Shown: positions 36,998 through 45,210, numbered from the stretch's first letter. The stretch: DNA of 64,000 bases from Haloferax mucosum ATCC BAA-1512 (GCF_000337815.1 NZ_AOLN01000018.1:62001-126000), one strand, 5' to 3'. Translations and numbers: made by a program. Notes: generated from the sequence alone by a model not told the origin.

Positions 36998-37267
36998 TCA
37001 GGTCGAGATGGTGTCGCAGTTCCATCCGGGGTCGTGTCCGGTGCGCTCGATGAGGTCCGAACGACACGCAGGGCAGTAGTCCGGGACGGTCGAAAAGCCC
37101 CGTGGAACGTACACACCGCCGCCGCACTCCACGCACGCGTCCGAAACAACCGTCGTGCACTCCGCACAGACGTTGAAGTTGTCTACTGTGAGGTCCCGTA
37201 GGGGTTCGAGTTGTTTGTCTAAGGTGTACTCGTCGATAACCGCCTGACAACTGTTACATGGCTTCAT
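36998..37267 (-). CDS. Small zinc-ribbon protein with four CxxC motifs
   Basis: 89 residues. Four CxxC motifs (CNSC near residue 4, CAEC near residue 36, CVEC near residue 46 and CPAC near residue 65) can bind two zinc ions. The protein starts with MKPCNSCQAVIDEY at the ATG at 37267. It is likely an RNA/DNA- or protein-binding zinc protein; I do not recognise the family. It lies at the edge of the AT-rich gene-poor stretch. Confidence 0.65.
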   Translation of the reverse strand: MKPCNSCQAVIDEYTLDKQLEPLRDLTVDNFNVCAECTTVVSDACVECGGGVYVPRGFSTVPDYCPACRSDLIERTGHDPGWNCDTIST

Positions 37268-37522
37268 AGCGATACACCACGACACATGGTGGCACCCTAC
37301 ATATATCTATTCCCTCAGCGCTTCTCAGCGTGTCACTCAGATATTATGTCACTCACGGGCGGTCAGTTGGCGGCCATCATGCAGTCGAACAACCGCTCTC
37401 AACTCGGAGTAGCCACCTGTCAGGGGGTTCAACCCAATTGGGGTTCGTCTGTAACAAGTAGGTGTCAAACGGACTCTAGTGCGTTCCAGATGGTTTATGT
37501 GAGAATAAATTGACTATATTGT

Positions 37523-37747
37523 ATGGTTCCCCTCCAATTCGGATTTCCAGGATTTGGCGTTCTGCTCGTGTCGGTCGCCGTCCCAGTGTTACTTGGGTTC
37601 GCTTTAGCCTACTTGGTGTACAACGATGCAGAGAAACGCGGTGATGAGAACGCCGTACTCTGGGCGCTCGGTGTCGGTGTCCTCACGCTCACGACGTTCT
37701 TTGGCGGGTTACTCGTGGTCGGAGTTTACGTCTGGCAACGTGAGTGA
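37523..37747 (+). CDS. Small membrane protein
   Basis: 74 residues with two hydrophobic segments (about 7-30 and 45-68), separated by a charged hairpin (YNDAEKRGDENA). The ATG is preceded by an AT-rich run ending at 37520. The pattern resembles a haloarchaeal two-helix membrane protein, of which I know many without function. It is one of the few intact-looking genes in this AT-rich interval. Confidence 0.7.
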   Translation: MVPLQFGFPGFGVLLVSVAVPVLLGFALAYLVYNDAEKRGDENAVLWALGVGVLTLTTFFGGLLVVGVYVWQRE

Positions 37748-38038
37748 TACGAGACGGGGTGACCCGAGCGACCTATTTTCTGTCACACCGACTGAGAGTT
37801 GGCCACCAAGGTGCGTCCTGTGTGTGCCAGCACACAGCAACCACGTATCGACAGCCCCCAACAGCGTTTGGTGACTGGAATAGTATCACGTCTCGAATAT
37901 CTATGGGCGTGGTTGCCGGGAATGGAACGCTATCGAGCTGTTAAAAAGGAGAGTATATCGAAAGGGACCTGTCCCGGTTTGTCGAGTCGGAAAGGACAAA
38001 TCTGTTAATACCATTATCTCTGTACATTCTTACAACAG

Positions 38039-38233
38039 ATGGCCGCAGACAAACAAATCTCTGTGACAAAAGAGACTCAAGAAGAACTGCACGAACTCAA
38101 AAAACCGGGACAGACCTACGACGACCCGCTCAAGGAACTCGTCCACAGTCGCCGTCGTGAAGTCCTTAAAAAGCGATTCCAAGAATTGGAAGGCGCAGAT
38201 GGTGACAAATTGACGTCTCTTGAGGTTCTTTGA
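38039..38233 (+). CDS. VapB-like antitoxin (DUF7557-like)
   Basis: 64 residues: an N-terminal beta strand (KQISVTKETQEELHEL), a central YDDPLKELV helix and a basic C-terminus. This is the shape of small haloarchaeal antitoxins of the VapB type, in which a ribbon-helix-helix-like N-terminus binds the operator. The usual partner toxin is not intact here: the following 300 bases hold only broken reading frames (see the next feature). It has an AT-rich upstream region with a TTAATACC run near 38005. Confidence 0.65.
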   Translation: MAADKQISVTKETQEELHELKKPGQTYDDPLKELVHSRRREVLKKRFQELEGADGDKLTSLEVL

Positions 38234-38533
38234 GGATGACCACACTGTTCTCCTTGCTGACTAATCACGCAAGTTCTTGAGGTTGCCGATGAGAAGGTAA
38301 CGCACATTGCAAGGGGAAACTGGGGTACTTGGTGAGAATCCGTATCCGAGGAGGGTCGTGGTGGTAAAGAGGAACTACCCTACGAGAGATTCCAGATGGA
38401 TGTTTCACGGAGTGGCACTGAGATTTACGCCGTCTTGGAAGACACAACAGAAGTTCAGGTGCTCGAGATACCGCTAACCGACGACGCTCACACGGTTTTT
38501 GATACGATGTGGTGTTTCACGTCAAAATTATAA
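38229..38533 (+). pseudogene. Broken reading frames after the antitoxin
   Basis: Just after the antitoxin, one frame reads FEDDHTVLLAD before a stop, and the +1-shifted frame continues with QVLEVADEKVTHIARGNWGTW, a TGA, then ELPYERFQMDVSRSGTEIYAVLEDTTEVQVLEIPLT in the same frame to a TAA at 38531-38533. The last part has an amphipathic beta pattern such as a small toxin or RNA-binding protein might have. No single start-to-stop frame exists, so this is read as a decayed gene, perhaps the toxin partner; that link is inference. Confidence 0.5.
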
Positions 38534-38547
38534 GTGGTTGAATACAA

Positions 38548-38910
38548 ATGACTGTGTTAGTTCAAATGAAAGGGGAAGTGATTTGTTTTTATCAATAGAT
38601 TGACAAGGGCTTCAACTACCCTCTCCCAAGCAGTCTGTTTGTCGGATTGGCTTCTGGTGCTGGTGTATTTGTCGCCAGCGAAGTAGCTACATCGCTCTTT
38701 GAGAGCACTATTGCTATCTTCTTACTTGTTATTCTCGGCTCAGTGACCTATGCTGTAGCGGCGTATTATGTATTGATCAAGCTAGGAATGTGACTTGGTT
38801 GGGCGGTCGTTACAATCGGGTCTCACCAGTCGTTTCGAGAACGCTTAGCCGATTCGCCCCCAGTTGGAGACGAACGTGAGGTTATTGGAGCACTGTTCCT
38901 CCTTGATTAA
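38548..38910 (+). pseudogene. Membrane-protein pseudogene with two in-frame stops
   Basis: An ATG at 38548 opens a frame of 121 codons that reaches TAA at 38908-38910, interrupted by TAG at 38596-38598 and TGA at 38791-38793. Between the stops the frame encodes a good membrane segment pair (FVGLASGAGVFVASEVATSLF and AIFLLVILGSVTYAVAAYYVL), and after the TGA it encodes a hydrophilic region (SFRERLADSPPVGDE) and then LFLLD. All three segments share one frame, as expected of a gene inactivated by point mutations. Confidence 0.6.
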
Positions 38911-38936
38911 CCCACACGAAAATGATATGTTAGGAA

Positions 38937-39113
38937 TGGGGCCGGAGGGATTTGAACCCCCGATCGACTGATATCTCCGGTGTGCGCCTCGGAACTCCAG
39001 AGGGTCGTCAACACGACCGATGATCAGTCGGTCGCTCAGTATATCAGCTGGAGTGTCGTCCCGGGCGCCAAGCCTCTGGAGTCAGTCGCCATGCCGGGCT
39101 TGGCCACAGCCCC
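38937..39113 (-). tRNA. tRNA-Trp (CCA anticodon) with a 103-base intron
   Basis: The minus strand reads GGGGCTG at the 5' end and pairs with CGGCCCC plus discriminator A at 38937. The anticodon arm is ACTGA-CTCCAGA-TCAGT with anticodon CCA. Exon 1 is 39076-39113, the intron 38973-39075 (after the base following the anticodon, the canonical position) and exon 2 38937-38972. CTCC and GGAG at the splice sites pair to form a bulge-helix-bulge. No CCA end is encoded. The intron appears to carry box C/D-like elements, as known for haloarchaeal pre-tRNA-Trp. Confidence 0.93.
38973..39075 (-). ncRNA. tRNA-Trp intron, possible box C/D guide RNA
   Basis: The 103-base intron holds CTGA and TGACGA-like elements and a segment CTCTGGAGT that is complementary to ACTCCAGAG around the anticodon and the 5' splice site, placed next to a CCGA box. 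In H. volcanii the pre-tRNA-Trp intron is established as a box C/D RNA that guides 2'-O-methylation of the same tRNA. The motif positions here fit that, but the box C and D sequences are not perfect by eye. Confidence 0.6.
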
Positions 39114-39169
39114 GATTCGATCTATCTGCACTCTCTCGTATGGCGATTTTTCTTAAAGGAGTTTCGATT

Positions 39170-39397
39170 CTATTCGTCTCGGTCGTCGTCGGCCCAGTCG
39201 CACTCTTGGCACTTGTAGGCGGTCACGAACTCCGTCACGCTCGGCATGTAGCCGACCTGAATCACGTTTTCGCCGCAGTCGGGGCACTCGAAGTCGGCGT
39301 CTTGAATCGGCTCGGCGTCCATCGGGCGCTCGCCTTCGACGAGTTCGGCGAGCGTCTCGGGCGTGACCATCCGTCCTTGTACGACACGGTTGCTCAT
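39170..39397 (-). CDS. Zinc-ribbon protein, DUF5795-like
   Basis: 75 residues. The ATG at 39397 gives SNRVVQGRMVTPETL, and two CxxC motifs (CPDC near residue 39 and CQEC near residue 65) can hold one zinc. The central GYMPSVTEFVTAYKC pattern matches the haloarchaeal family I know as DUF5795. The stop lies 57 bases from the 5' end of the tRNA-Trp gene. Function unknown. Confidence 0.8.
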   Translation of the reverse strand: MSNRVVQGRMVTPETLAELVEGERPMDAEPIQDADFECPDCGENVIQVGYMPSVTEFVTAYKCQECDWADDDRDE

Positions 39398-39500
39398 ATT
39401 CGTGGAATCGTCCCGAGGTAAGTAAGCCCTCCGCCAGCGCCGTGCCATCTTCTCTTTTTTTGCCTTTATCTCACTTTTTTCGCTGTCGTCCTCTGCGACC

Positions 39501-39887
39501 TCACGGTGTCGCTACGGTCACGGTTCGCGTCCGCGGGCCGTCACACTCGACGAGGAGCACCGACTGCCACCGCCCGAGGTCGAGCTCGCCGCCGAGAACC
39601 GGAACCGAGACACCGTTACCGACGAGCAGTGCGCGGAGGTGCGCATCCGCGTTGCCGTCGAGTTCGTCGTGGGTCCAGCCGTCGTCTGGAACCGCCGAAT
39701 CGAGCATCGTTTCGATATCTTCGAGCAGTCGTGTTTCAGCCTCGTTGACGCAGATTCCCGCGGTGGTGTGTTTAGAAAAGACCGTACAAACGCCATCGTA
39801 GCCGGCAGGGAGTGCGTCGGCAACGTGGCCGGTCACGTCGAGGGCTTGGAGACGCGTGTCTGTTCGAACGTCGAACGAGTGGCGCAT
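39501..39887 (-). CDS. YjbQ / UPF0047 family protein
   Basis: 128 residues. The family core is clear: FSKHTTAGICVNEAE near residue 37 (His-Thr-Thr motif), then the acidic region DIETML, HLRALLVGNGVSVPV near residue 86 and GRWQSVLLVECDGPR near residue 105. Members have been linked to a secondary thiamine phosphate synthase activity, but this is not settled. I chose the ATG at 39887, which gives MRHSFDVRT. The gene ends upstream of a DUF5795 gene on the same strand; the membrane protein next to it starts at 40935. Confidence 0.9.
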   Translation of the reverse strand: MRHSFDVRTDTRLQALDVTGHVADALPAGYDGVCTVFSKHTTAGICVNEAETRLLEDIETMLDSAVPDDGWTHDELDGNADAHLRALLVGNGVSVPVLGGELDLGRWQSVLLVECDGPRTRTVTVATP

Positions 39888-39927
39888 ACGAGTGATTGAA
39901 TCGCGGCAGGAAAAAGTCGTCCGGCGG

Positions 39928-40935
39928 TTACAGCCAGGGCGCGCGGGAGTCTTCTTCACCGGGATAACCGTAGCCCGGCTTCGATGCGCTCTCCTCGTCG
40001 TCTTGTGCGAGACCGGCGTCGGGGAGGTCGTTCGAATCGGCGTCTGCGTCTTCGTACGCCTCTATTTCGGTCGCGTCGTAGGCGGCTGACTGTGCGATGT
40101 CGTCCCCACCGTCGGCAACAGCACCGTTTGCCGCGGGGCCCTCTGGGGCCGCAACGTCGCCACCGTCGGGGACGTCTACGTCCTCGTCCGAGTCGGGGTC
40201 GAAGGCGAACAGCGCGGTGACGCCGAGGACACCCAGTGCAACGGGTGCCTTAGTCGGCATCAGACCGAGCACGTCGAGTGCCAGCATACCGAGTGCGACC
40301 GAACTCCCGAACCGGAAGAGATTGATATCGACGTTTCCGCGGAGGCGGGGAGCGAACAGCGCGATAGCGCCCGCAAAGCCGACGCCGACCCCAGCGGCGG
40401 AACCGGCGCTCACGAGGCGCGTCATGCTTGGGTTGACGACGAAGTCGAATCCGGACGGGTTGAGACTCGCCACGAGTCCGAACCCGATGATGATGCTCGG
40501 AGAGGGGAGATACTCGCCGACCTTCGAAGAGGCCGTCTTCGCGGCGACCGCCAGAATGACGAGGCCAGCGAAGCGGTGGAAGGTCTCGAACTTCAGCACC
40601 GTCTCGATAGTCTCGGCGACGGCGGCCTCGGCGACCGCAATCGGGATGAGAATCGCACCGAGTATGAGGATGGACGTGAGCTGTTCGCGGCGCGTGCCGT
40701 CCATCTCGGCGAGGATGACCGCGACGGTAGCCGATCCACCGAAGATGAGCAGGCCGGTCTCGAGAATGCCCGTGACCGACAGGCCGCCTGCTTTAGTCGT
40801 CAACGCCCCCGCCATAATGAGTGCGGGGAAGATACCATCGACGAGCGGCAGTGCCATAACCGTTGCCAGCAGGCGGGTTGCGCCACCGACCTGCTGCTCA
40901 AGGCGAAGGGCGACTGGGTGGCGTGAGACACTCAT
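39928..40935 (-). CDS. Multi-pass membrane protein, DUF5794-like
   Basis: 335 residues. About seven or eight hydrophobic segments cover residues 20-245 (LLATVMALPLVDGIFPALIM; GLVILAVAAKTASS; AGVGVGFAGAIALFAP), followed by an acidic cytoplasmic tail (DPDSDEDVDVPDGG and on to residue 335). I associate it with the haloarchaeal DUF5794 family, which is uncharacterised. Its start is close to an AT-rich region. Nothing in the neighbours (YjbQ, DUF5795) explains its role. Confidence 0.82.
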   Translation of the reverse strand: MSVSRHPVALRLEQQVGGATRLLATVMALPLVDGIFPALIMAGALTTKAGGLSVTGILETGLLIFGGSATVAVILAEMDGTRREQLTSILILGAILIPIAVAEAAVAETIETVLKFETFHRFAGLVILAVAAKTASSKVGEYLPSPSIIIGFGLVASLNPSGFDFVVNPSMTRLVSAGSAAGVGVGFAGAIALFAPRLRGNVDINLFRFGSSVALGMLALDVLGLMPTKAPVALGVLGVTALFAFDPDSDEDVDVPDGGDVAAPEGPAANGAVADGGDDIAQSAAYDATEIEAYEDADADSNDLPDAGLAQDDEESASKPGYGYPGEEDSRAPWL

Positions 40936-41304
40936 TCGATATTACTGGCCTTCACCATGGCCCAAACGGCGATAAGGACGCAATTCGGACGACAACCGAG
41001 TACGAAGATGTCGTACTCCTAGTCCCGGCCCATTGTGTCCATTATTGAACTCCCGTTTAAATGTCTGCCACATAGGTGCAAAGAGAATGCCGGAGTCGGA
41101 GGTCATTTGACCGGCAATGCGCGATGCGGCGGGACACGTGGAGTCCATACACGATAGAATTGGTACGGGAGTATTAAACGTTGTGTGGGATACGACCGCA
41201 TACAACATGTGTATCTTCGCCACCAATATAAAAAGGGCCTATGGATTCTTGGTTTCCTCGATAATTCCTGACGATATTGTGATGCACGTTCGTGAATATG
41301 GCGA
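40936..41304. other. AT-rich gap between membrane protein and small gene
   Basis: 369 bases without a clear gene. On the plus strand a strong TATA-like run (AATATAAAAAGG, 41225-41236) lies here and no coding gene begins close behind it, so a small RNA or an unrecognised short gene is possible. The other open frames are poor matches to haloarchaeal codon use. Confidence 0.45.
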
Positions 41305-41490
41305 TTATTCACAATGGAACAATAAGGGATATTCGCCGGTGGTGGCGATGGTGACGTGGTGCGCGCGGGTGCCCAGCGTCAGATTCGTAGTCCGTATCGC
41401 CTCGCGCGGTGCCCCGCACGTCGTGTAGACTTGGAGTCGGTCTGCGCGTTCGCGCTTGAGTTCGTACCTGTAAGCTGGTGTACTCGTCAT
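41305..41490 (-). CDS. Hypothetical protein (61 residues)
   Basis: An ATG at 41490 opens a 61-codon frame ending in TAA. The product (MTSTPAYRYELKRERADR at the start; ATTGEYPLLFHCE at the end) has haloarchaeal third-position GC bias through most of its length and a single Cys in each half. It is divergent from guaB and shares the 118-base region 41491-41608 with it. I do not recognise the family. Confidence 0.5.
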   Translation of the reverse strand: MTSTPAYRYELKRERADRLQVYTTCGAPREAIRTTNLTLGTRAHHVTIATTGEYPLLFHCE

Positions 41491-41608
41491 AGTCGTATGC
41501 CGGCGAACATAACCACGCCCGTGTATATCTCGTTGCGAGTCTTTGCCATACATCGACACGCCCGTGCTATCTCGCAACCCTTTTGTTGCCGCCGAAACCA
41601 CGCTTGAT

Positions 41609-43105
41609 ATGGCGAACGACGTTCCTGACGAAGACCCCTTCTCCGAGAAGCTACGGGTACCCGAATCCCTCACGTTCGACGATGTACTGCTCCGTCCGAT
41701 GGAAAGTCGCGTCGAGCCGGACGACGCCGATGTCTCCACGCGTGTCTCGAAGAACGTCGAACTCAACATCCCGATCCTCTCTGCGGCGATGGACACCGTC
41801 ACCGAGAGCGGGATGGCAATCGGCATGGCCCGCGAAGGCGGCCTCGGCGTCCTCCACCGAAACATGGACGCAGAACAGATGGTCCACGAAATCGAGCGCG
41901 TCAAGCGAGCCGACGAACTCGTCATCCGACGCGAAGACGTGGTCACCGCGCAACCCGGCCAGACGATAAGCGAGGTTGACGAGATGATGGAGCGCGCTGG
42001 CGTCTCCGGCGCACCCGTCGTTGACACCGAAGACAGCGTTCTCGGAATTATCTCCGGCACCGACATCCGCCCGTACCTCGAAGTCGGCGAGTCCGACGAA
42101 GTCCACGAGGCGATGACGGACGAGGTCATCACAGCCACCCGCGACGTGACTGCCCGCGAGGCGCTCGAACTGATGTACGACCACAAAATCGAGCGCGTCC
42201 CCATCATCGACGACGAGAGCCACCTCGTCGGTCTCGTGACGATGCAGGGAATTCTACAGCGCCGCGAGTACGAGAACGCCGCCCGCGACGACGACGGCCG
42301 TCTCGTCTGCGGTGTCGCAGTCGGTCCCTTCGACCGCGACCGTGCCCAGATGGCGGACGACGCTGGCGTCGATGTCATCTTCATCGACTGCGCCCACGCG
42401 CACAACCTCAACGTCATCGACACCGCCCGTGAAATCAAGGAGTCCGTCGATGCCGACGTCGTCGTCGGCAACGTCGGCACCCGCGAGGCCGCCGAGGAAC
42501 TCGTCGATTTCGCCGACGGCATCAAGGTCGGCATCGGTCCCGGGTCTATCTGTACGACCCGCGTCGTCTCCGGGTCCGGCATGCCGCAGATTTCCGCCGT
42601 CGCGGAGGTCGCCGACGTCGCCTCGCAGTACGACATCCCCGTCATCGCCGACGGTGGCATCCGTTACTCCGGCGACGCCATCAAGGCCGTCGCCGCCGGC
42701 GCAGACGCCGTGATGCTCGGTTCGTACTTCGCCGGCACCGACGAGGCACCCGGCCGCGTCATCACGATGAACGGCAAGAAGTACAAACAGTACCGCGGTA
42801 TGGGTTCTGTCGGTGCAATGCGCTCCGGCGGTGCCGACCGCTACCTCAAAGAAGACAACGAAGATGAAGAGTACGTCCCCGAGGGTGTAGAGGCCGCGAC
42901 GCCGTACAAAGGCTCGCTCGCGTCTGAACTCCACCAACTCGTCGGCGGCATGCAGTCTGGAATGGGCTACGTCGGCGCGGAGACGATTCCCGAGGTCAAA
43001 GAACGCGCCCGCTTCGTTCGCGTCTCCGCCGCTGGCCAGACCGAAGGCCACCCCCACGACGTGATGATTACCGACGAAGCGCCGAACTACAGTCCGAGCG
43101 AATAA
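41609..43105 (+). CDS. guaB: IMP dehydrogenase
   Basis: 498 residues. The enzyme oxidises IMP to XMP with NAD, the committed step of GTP synthesis. The N-terminal TFDDVLLRP is near residue 21, a CBS domain pair spans about 105-215 (ISGTDIRPY; MYDHKIERVPIIDDE), and the catalytic loop GPGSICTTR with the nucleophilic Cys is near residue 312; the flap region YRGMGSVGAM is near residue 397. The ATG at 41609 gives MANDVPDEDPF, the conserved start. It supplies the GTP used by the cyclohydrolase elsewhere in the window, but they are not linked. Confidence 0.97.
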   Translation: MANDVPDEDPFSEKLRVPESLTFDDVLLRPMESRVEPDDADVSTRVSKNVELNIPILSAAMDTVTESGMAIGMAREGGLGVLHRNMDAEQMVHEIERVKRADELVIRREDVVTAQPGQTISEVDEMMERAGVSGAPVVDTEDSVLGIISGTDIRPYLEVGESDEVHEAMTDEVITATRDVTAREALELMYDHKIERVPIIDDESHLVGLVTMQGILQRREYENAARDDDGRLVCGVAVGPFDRDRAQMADDAGVDVIFIDCAHAHNLNVIDTAREIKESVDADVVVGNVGTREAAEELVDFADGIKVGIGPGSICTTRVVSGSGMPQISAVAEVADVASQYDIPVIADGGIRYSGDAIKAVAAGADAVMLGSYFAGTDEAPGRVITMNGKKYKQYRGMGSVGAMRSGGADRYLKEDNEDEEYVPEGVEAATPYKGSLASELHQLVGGMQSGMGYVGAETIPEVKERARFVRVSAAGQTEGHPHDVMITDEAPNYSPSE

Positions 43106-43160
43106 CCCCCGGGTTCCGTCCGTGGCTCGGCTGTTTGGGTTGTAATCGTCCGGCGTCGAA

Positions 43161-43248
43161 CTTCCGGTGTTCGGTTCCGGGATTCGGTTTTCAACGTTTG
43201 ATTCTCAGCGTTTGATTCCTGCATTTGGCTCCCGGCGTTTGGTCCCGC
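43161..43248 (+). repeat. Degenerate 13-16 base repeats after guaB
   Basis: About six imperfect units follow each other: GGTGTTCGGTTCC, GGGATTCGGTTTTC, AACGTTTGATTCTC, AGCGTTTGATTCCTG, CATTTGGCTCCCG and GCGTTTGGTCCCG. The common element is (G)CGTTTG(G/A)TTCC with changing spacing. It is not in a gene and begins 56 bases after the guaB stop. Confidence 0.45.
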
Positions 43249-43367
43249 TTGTGTAGACGGCGAAACTGTTGTCAGTGTGTAAAGAAACGTATGAGCGCGT
43301 GGAGAGCTTGCGTCTCGCCGAAGACATGGGATAATTAATAGGGATGTATATCGTGCATCCACAAGCG

Positions 43368-44441
43368 ATGGATACCGCGGAGCTACGCACCGCCCTTCGA
43401 AACGCTGGGTTATCACAGTACCAAGCCGAGGCGTACGTGGCCCTCCTCCAGCTCGGAGCGGCGAGCGCAACCGAATTAGCCGACGCCTGTGCTGTCCCGA
43501 CAGCACGCATCTACGACGTTCTCAGAGACCTCGAAGCGAAAGGCTACATCGAGACGTACGAGCAAGATAGCCTGCACGCACGAGCGTGCGACCCGCAGTC
43601 GGTGATGGAGGACCTCCAGAACCGAGCTGTACAGCTCGACGAGGCGGCGACGGAAATAGAGACGCGCTGGCAACAGCCAGCGGTCGATAAACACATGCTG
43701 AGTATCGTCAAGCGGTTCGAGACCGTGTTCAACCGCGCAGAAGAGATGATTCGGGACGCGGACGGCGAGGTCCAACTGTCGGTGACGCCCGAGCAGTTCG
43801 AGGAACTCAAACCGGCGCTCACGACGGCGTACGAAAACGGCGCGCTGGTGAAGGTCTCAGTTCACTGCGAGCAGGCGACGAAACTCGATACGATTGCCGA
43901 CGACGAATATCACGGCGTGGCGACCGAAGTCCGACACCGCGACCTGCCGACGCCGTTCGTCGCTATCGTCGATCGAACCGGTGCGTGTTTCGCTCCGCAC
44001 GAGAACTCGGTGAACCAGTACGGCGTTCTCGTGGACGACTACACCTTGGCCTACGTCTTCCACTGGTACTTCCAGACTGCGCTCTGGGAGGTCTGGGACG
44101 TCGTCTACACCGCACAGACGGCCGAACCGCCGATCGTTTACTCCGACATTCGGCACTTCGTGCAGGACGCGGAGCCGCTTCTCCACGACGGAAAGCGAAT
44201 CGTCGCCCACGTCAACGGATACGAGACCGGCGACCGCGAACCGACCGAGTTCACCGGGGAAGTAACAGATGTGTATCACACGTCGGTCTCGTCACCCGAC
44301 GACACGCTTTCGTTTTCCGAACTCGCCGGACAAGTGTGTATCACCGTCGAGACTGATGAGGAGACGTACTCTGTCGGCGGTTGGGGTGCGATGTTGGAGG
44401 ACGTCGAGGCAAATCGAATCACTGTCGAAGCAATTTCTTGA
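43368..44441 (+). CDS. TrmB-family transcriptional regulator
   Basis: 357 residues. The N-terminal winged helix (about 5-75; LSQYQAEAYVALLQLGAASATEL and VPTARIYDVLRDL) is the TrmB type, followed by a coiled linker and a C-terminal domain (about 105-245, including FVAIVDRTGACFAPHE) of the TrmB effector-binding kind, usually sugar-responsive. The ATG at 43368 avoids eight extra residues. It lies immediately upstream of a HalX response regulator and the CHAT protein on the other strand; whether it controls them is inference. Confidence 0.9.
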   Translation: MDTAELRTALRNAGLSQYQAEAYVALLQLGAASATELADACAVPTARIYDVLRDLEAKGYIETYEQDSLHARACDPQSVMEDLQNRAVQLDEAATEIETRWQQPAVDKHMLSIVKRFETVFNRAEEMIRDADGEVQLSVTPEQFEELKPALTTAYENGALVKVSVHCEQATKLDTIADDEYHGVATEVRHRDLPTPFVAIVDRTGACFAPHENSVNQYGVLVDDYTLAYVFHWYFQTALWEVWDVVYTAQTAEPPIVYSDIRHFVQDAEPLLHDGKRIVAHVNGYETGDREPTEFTGEVTDVYHTSVSSPDDTLSFSELAGQVCITVETDEETYSVGGWGAMLEDVEANRITVEAIS

Positions 44442-44628
44442 ACTGTTCACCACACGTGAACTGTTTGACGACGTGGAACTGTGCGATTCGCCGGAATGTA
44501 TAACAACTAAGGGGGGTAATTACAGGCCACAAGCGTAGTTCCGGGTCACGTTTGACAAGGGGTATTTTGATATACCACCACACGACATTGAATTTCGTGA
44601 GCGTCTCCGGAACACCACTACACTACCA

Positions 44629-45210
44629 ATGAGTGCAGAACAGCCACTGGTGCTCATCGTAGAAGATGAGCCTGACCTCGCCGATCTGTACGCAACCTGG
44701 CTTAGGAACGACTATCGCGTTCGTGTCGCCTACGGAGGTCGAGAGGCACTCGACGAGCTCGACGACGAGGTCGATGTCGTCCTCCTCGACCGTCGGATGC
44801 CCGACCTCTCCGGCGACGAAGCGCTCTCCGAGATTCGGGACCGTGGCTTCGATTGCCGCGTTGCGATGGTGACTGCGGTCGAACCGGATTTCGACATCAT
44901 CGCTATGGGCTTCGACGACTACCTCGTCAAGCCCGTCTCGCGCGAAGCGCTGACGGACACCGTCTCTAACCTTATCTTGCGAAATGCCTACGATGTGGGG
45001 ATTCAAGACCTGTTTTCCCTCGCATCGAAGAAAGCACTGCTCGAATCAGAGAAGGACGAAGCGACACTCGAAGAGAACGAAGAGTACCAGCAACTCACCG
45101 AGCGGCTCAACGCGCTCCGGCGCGAACTCGACGAGACGCTCAGTCAACTCGACGATTCAGAGGGTATTTCAGCAGTCTACCGCGACCTCGGCGACACCGA
45201 CGATTCCTAA
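44629..45210 (+). CDS. HalX-domain response regulator
   Basis: 193 residues. The receiver domain (about 7-120) has the acidic pair in IVEDEPD, phosphoacceptor Asp in VVLLDRRMPDL near residue 55 and Lys in YLVKPVS near residue 105. The C-terminal part (about 130-190) is a HalX-type helical domain (LASKKALLESEKDEATLEEN) with a predicted coiled coil. There is no DNA-binding domain. The partner kinase is not adjacent. The neighbouring small membrane peptide and CHAT protein may be its outputs, on position only. Confidence 0.9.
   Translation: MSAEQPLVLIVEDEPDLADLYATWLRNDYRVRVAYGGREALDELDDEVDVVLLDRRMPDLSGDEALSEIRDRGFDCRVAMVTAVEPDFDIIAMGFDDYLVKPVSREALTDTVSNLILRNAYDVGIQDLFSLASKKALLESEKDEATLEENEEYQQLTERLNALRRELDETLSQLDDSEGISAVYRDLGDTDDS

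Noticed and set aside
37349-37513. A 54-codon frame starting MSLTGGQLAAIMQ
   Set aside because: The beginning looks plausible, but the end has AT-rich unbiased codons and a CCCAATTGGG palindrome; not enough to call a gene.
37818-37837. Hairpin CTGTGTG-loop-CACACAG
   Set aside because: A 7-bp stem without a T-run or a gene just ahead; chance is a fair explanation.
38229-38910. Stop-codon recoding (TGA/TAG read as amino acids)
   Set aside because: Three interrupted frames have in-frame TGA or TAG, but all lie in poor, decayed regions, and the core genes use TGA as a normal stop. Point-mutation decay explains it without recoding.
36740-38936. Integrative element bounded by an attachment repeat of tRNA-Trp
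   Set aside because: I looked for a copy of the tRNA 3' end (about 20 bases) to the left and found none; no integrase is seen. The region is reported only as a decayed interval.
41305-42660. A long minus-strand frame across guaB
   Set aside because: Most of it is the antisense of guaB (Ser/Arg-rich). Only its last 61 codons, outside guaB, look like a possible gene and are listed separately.
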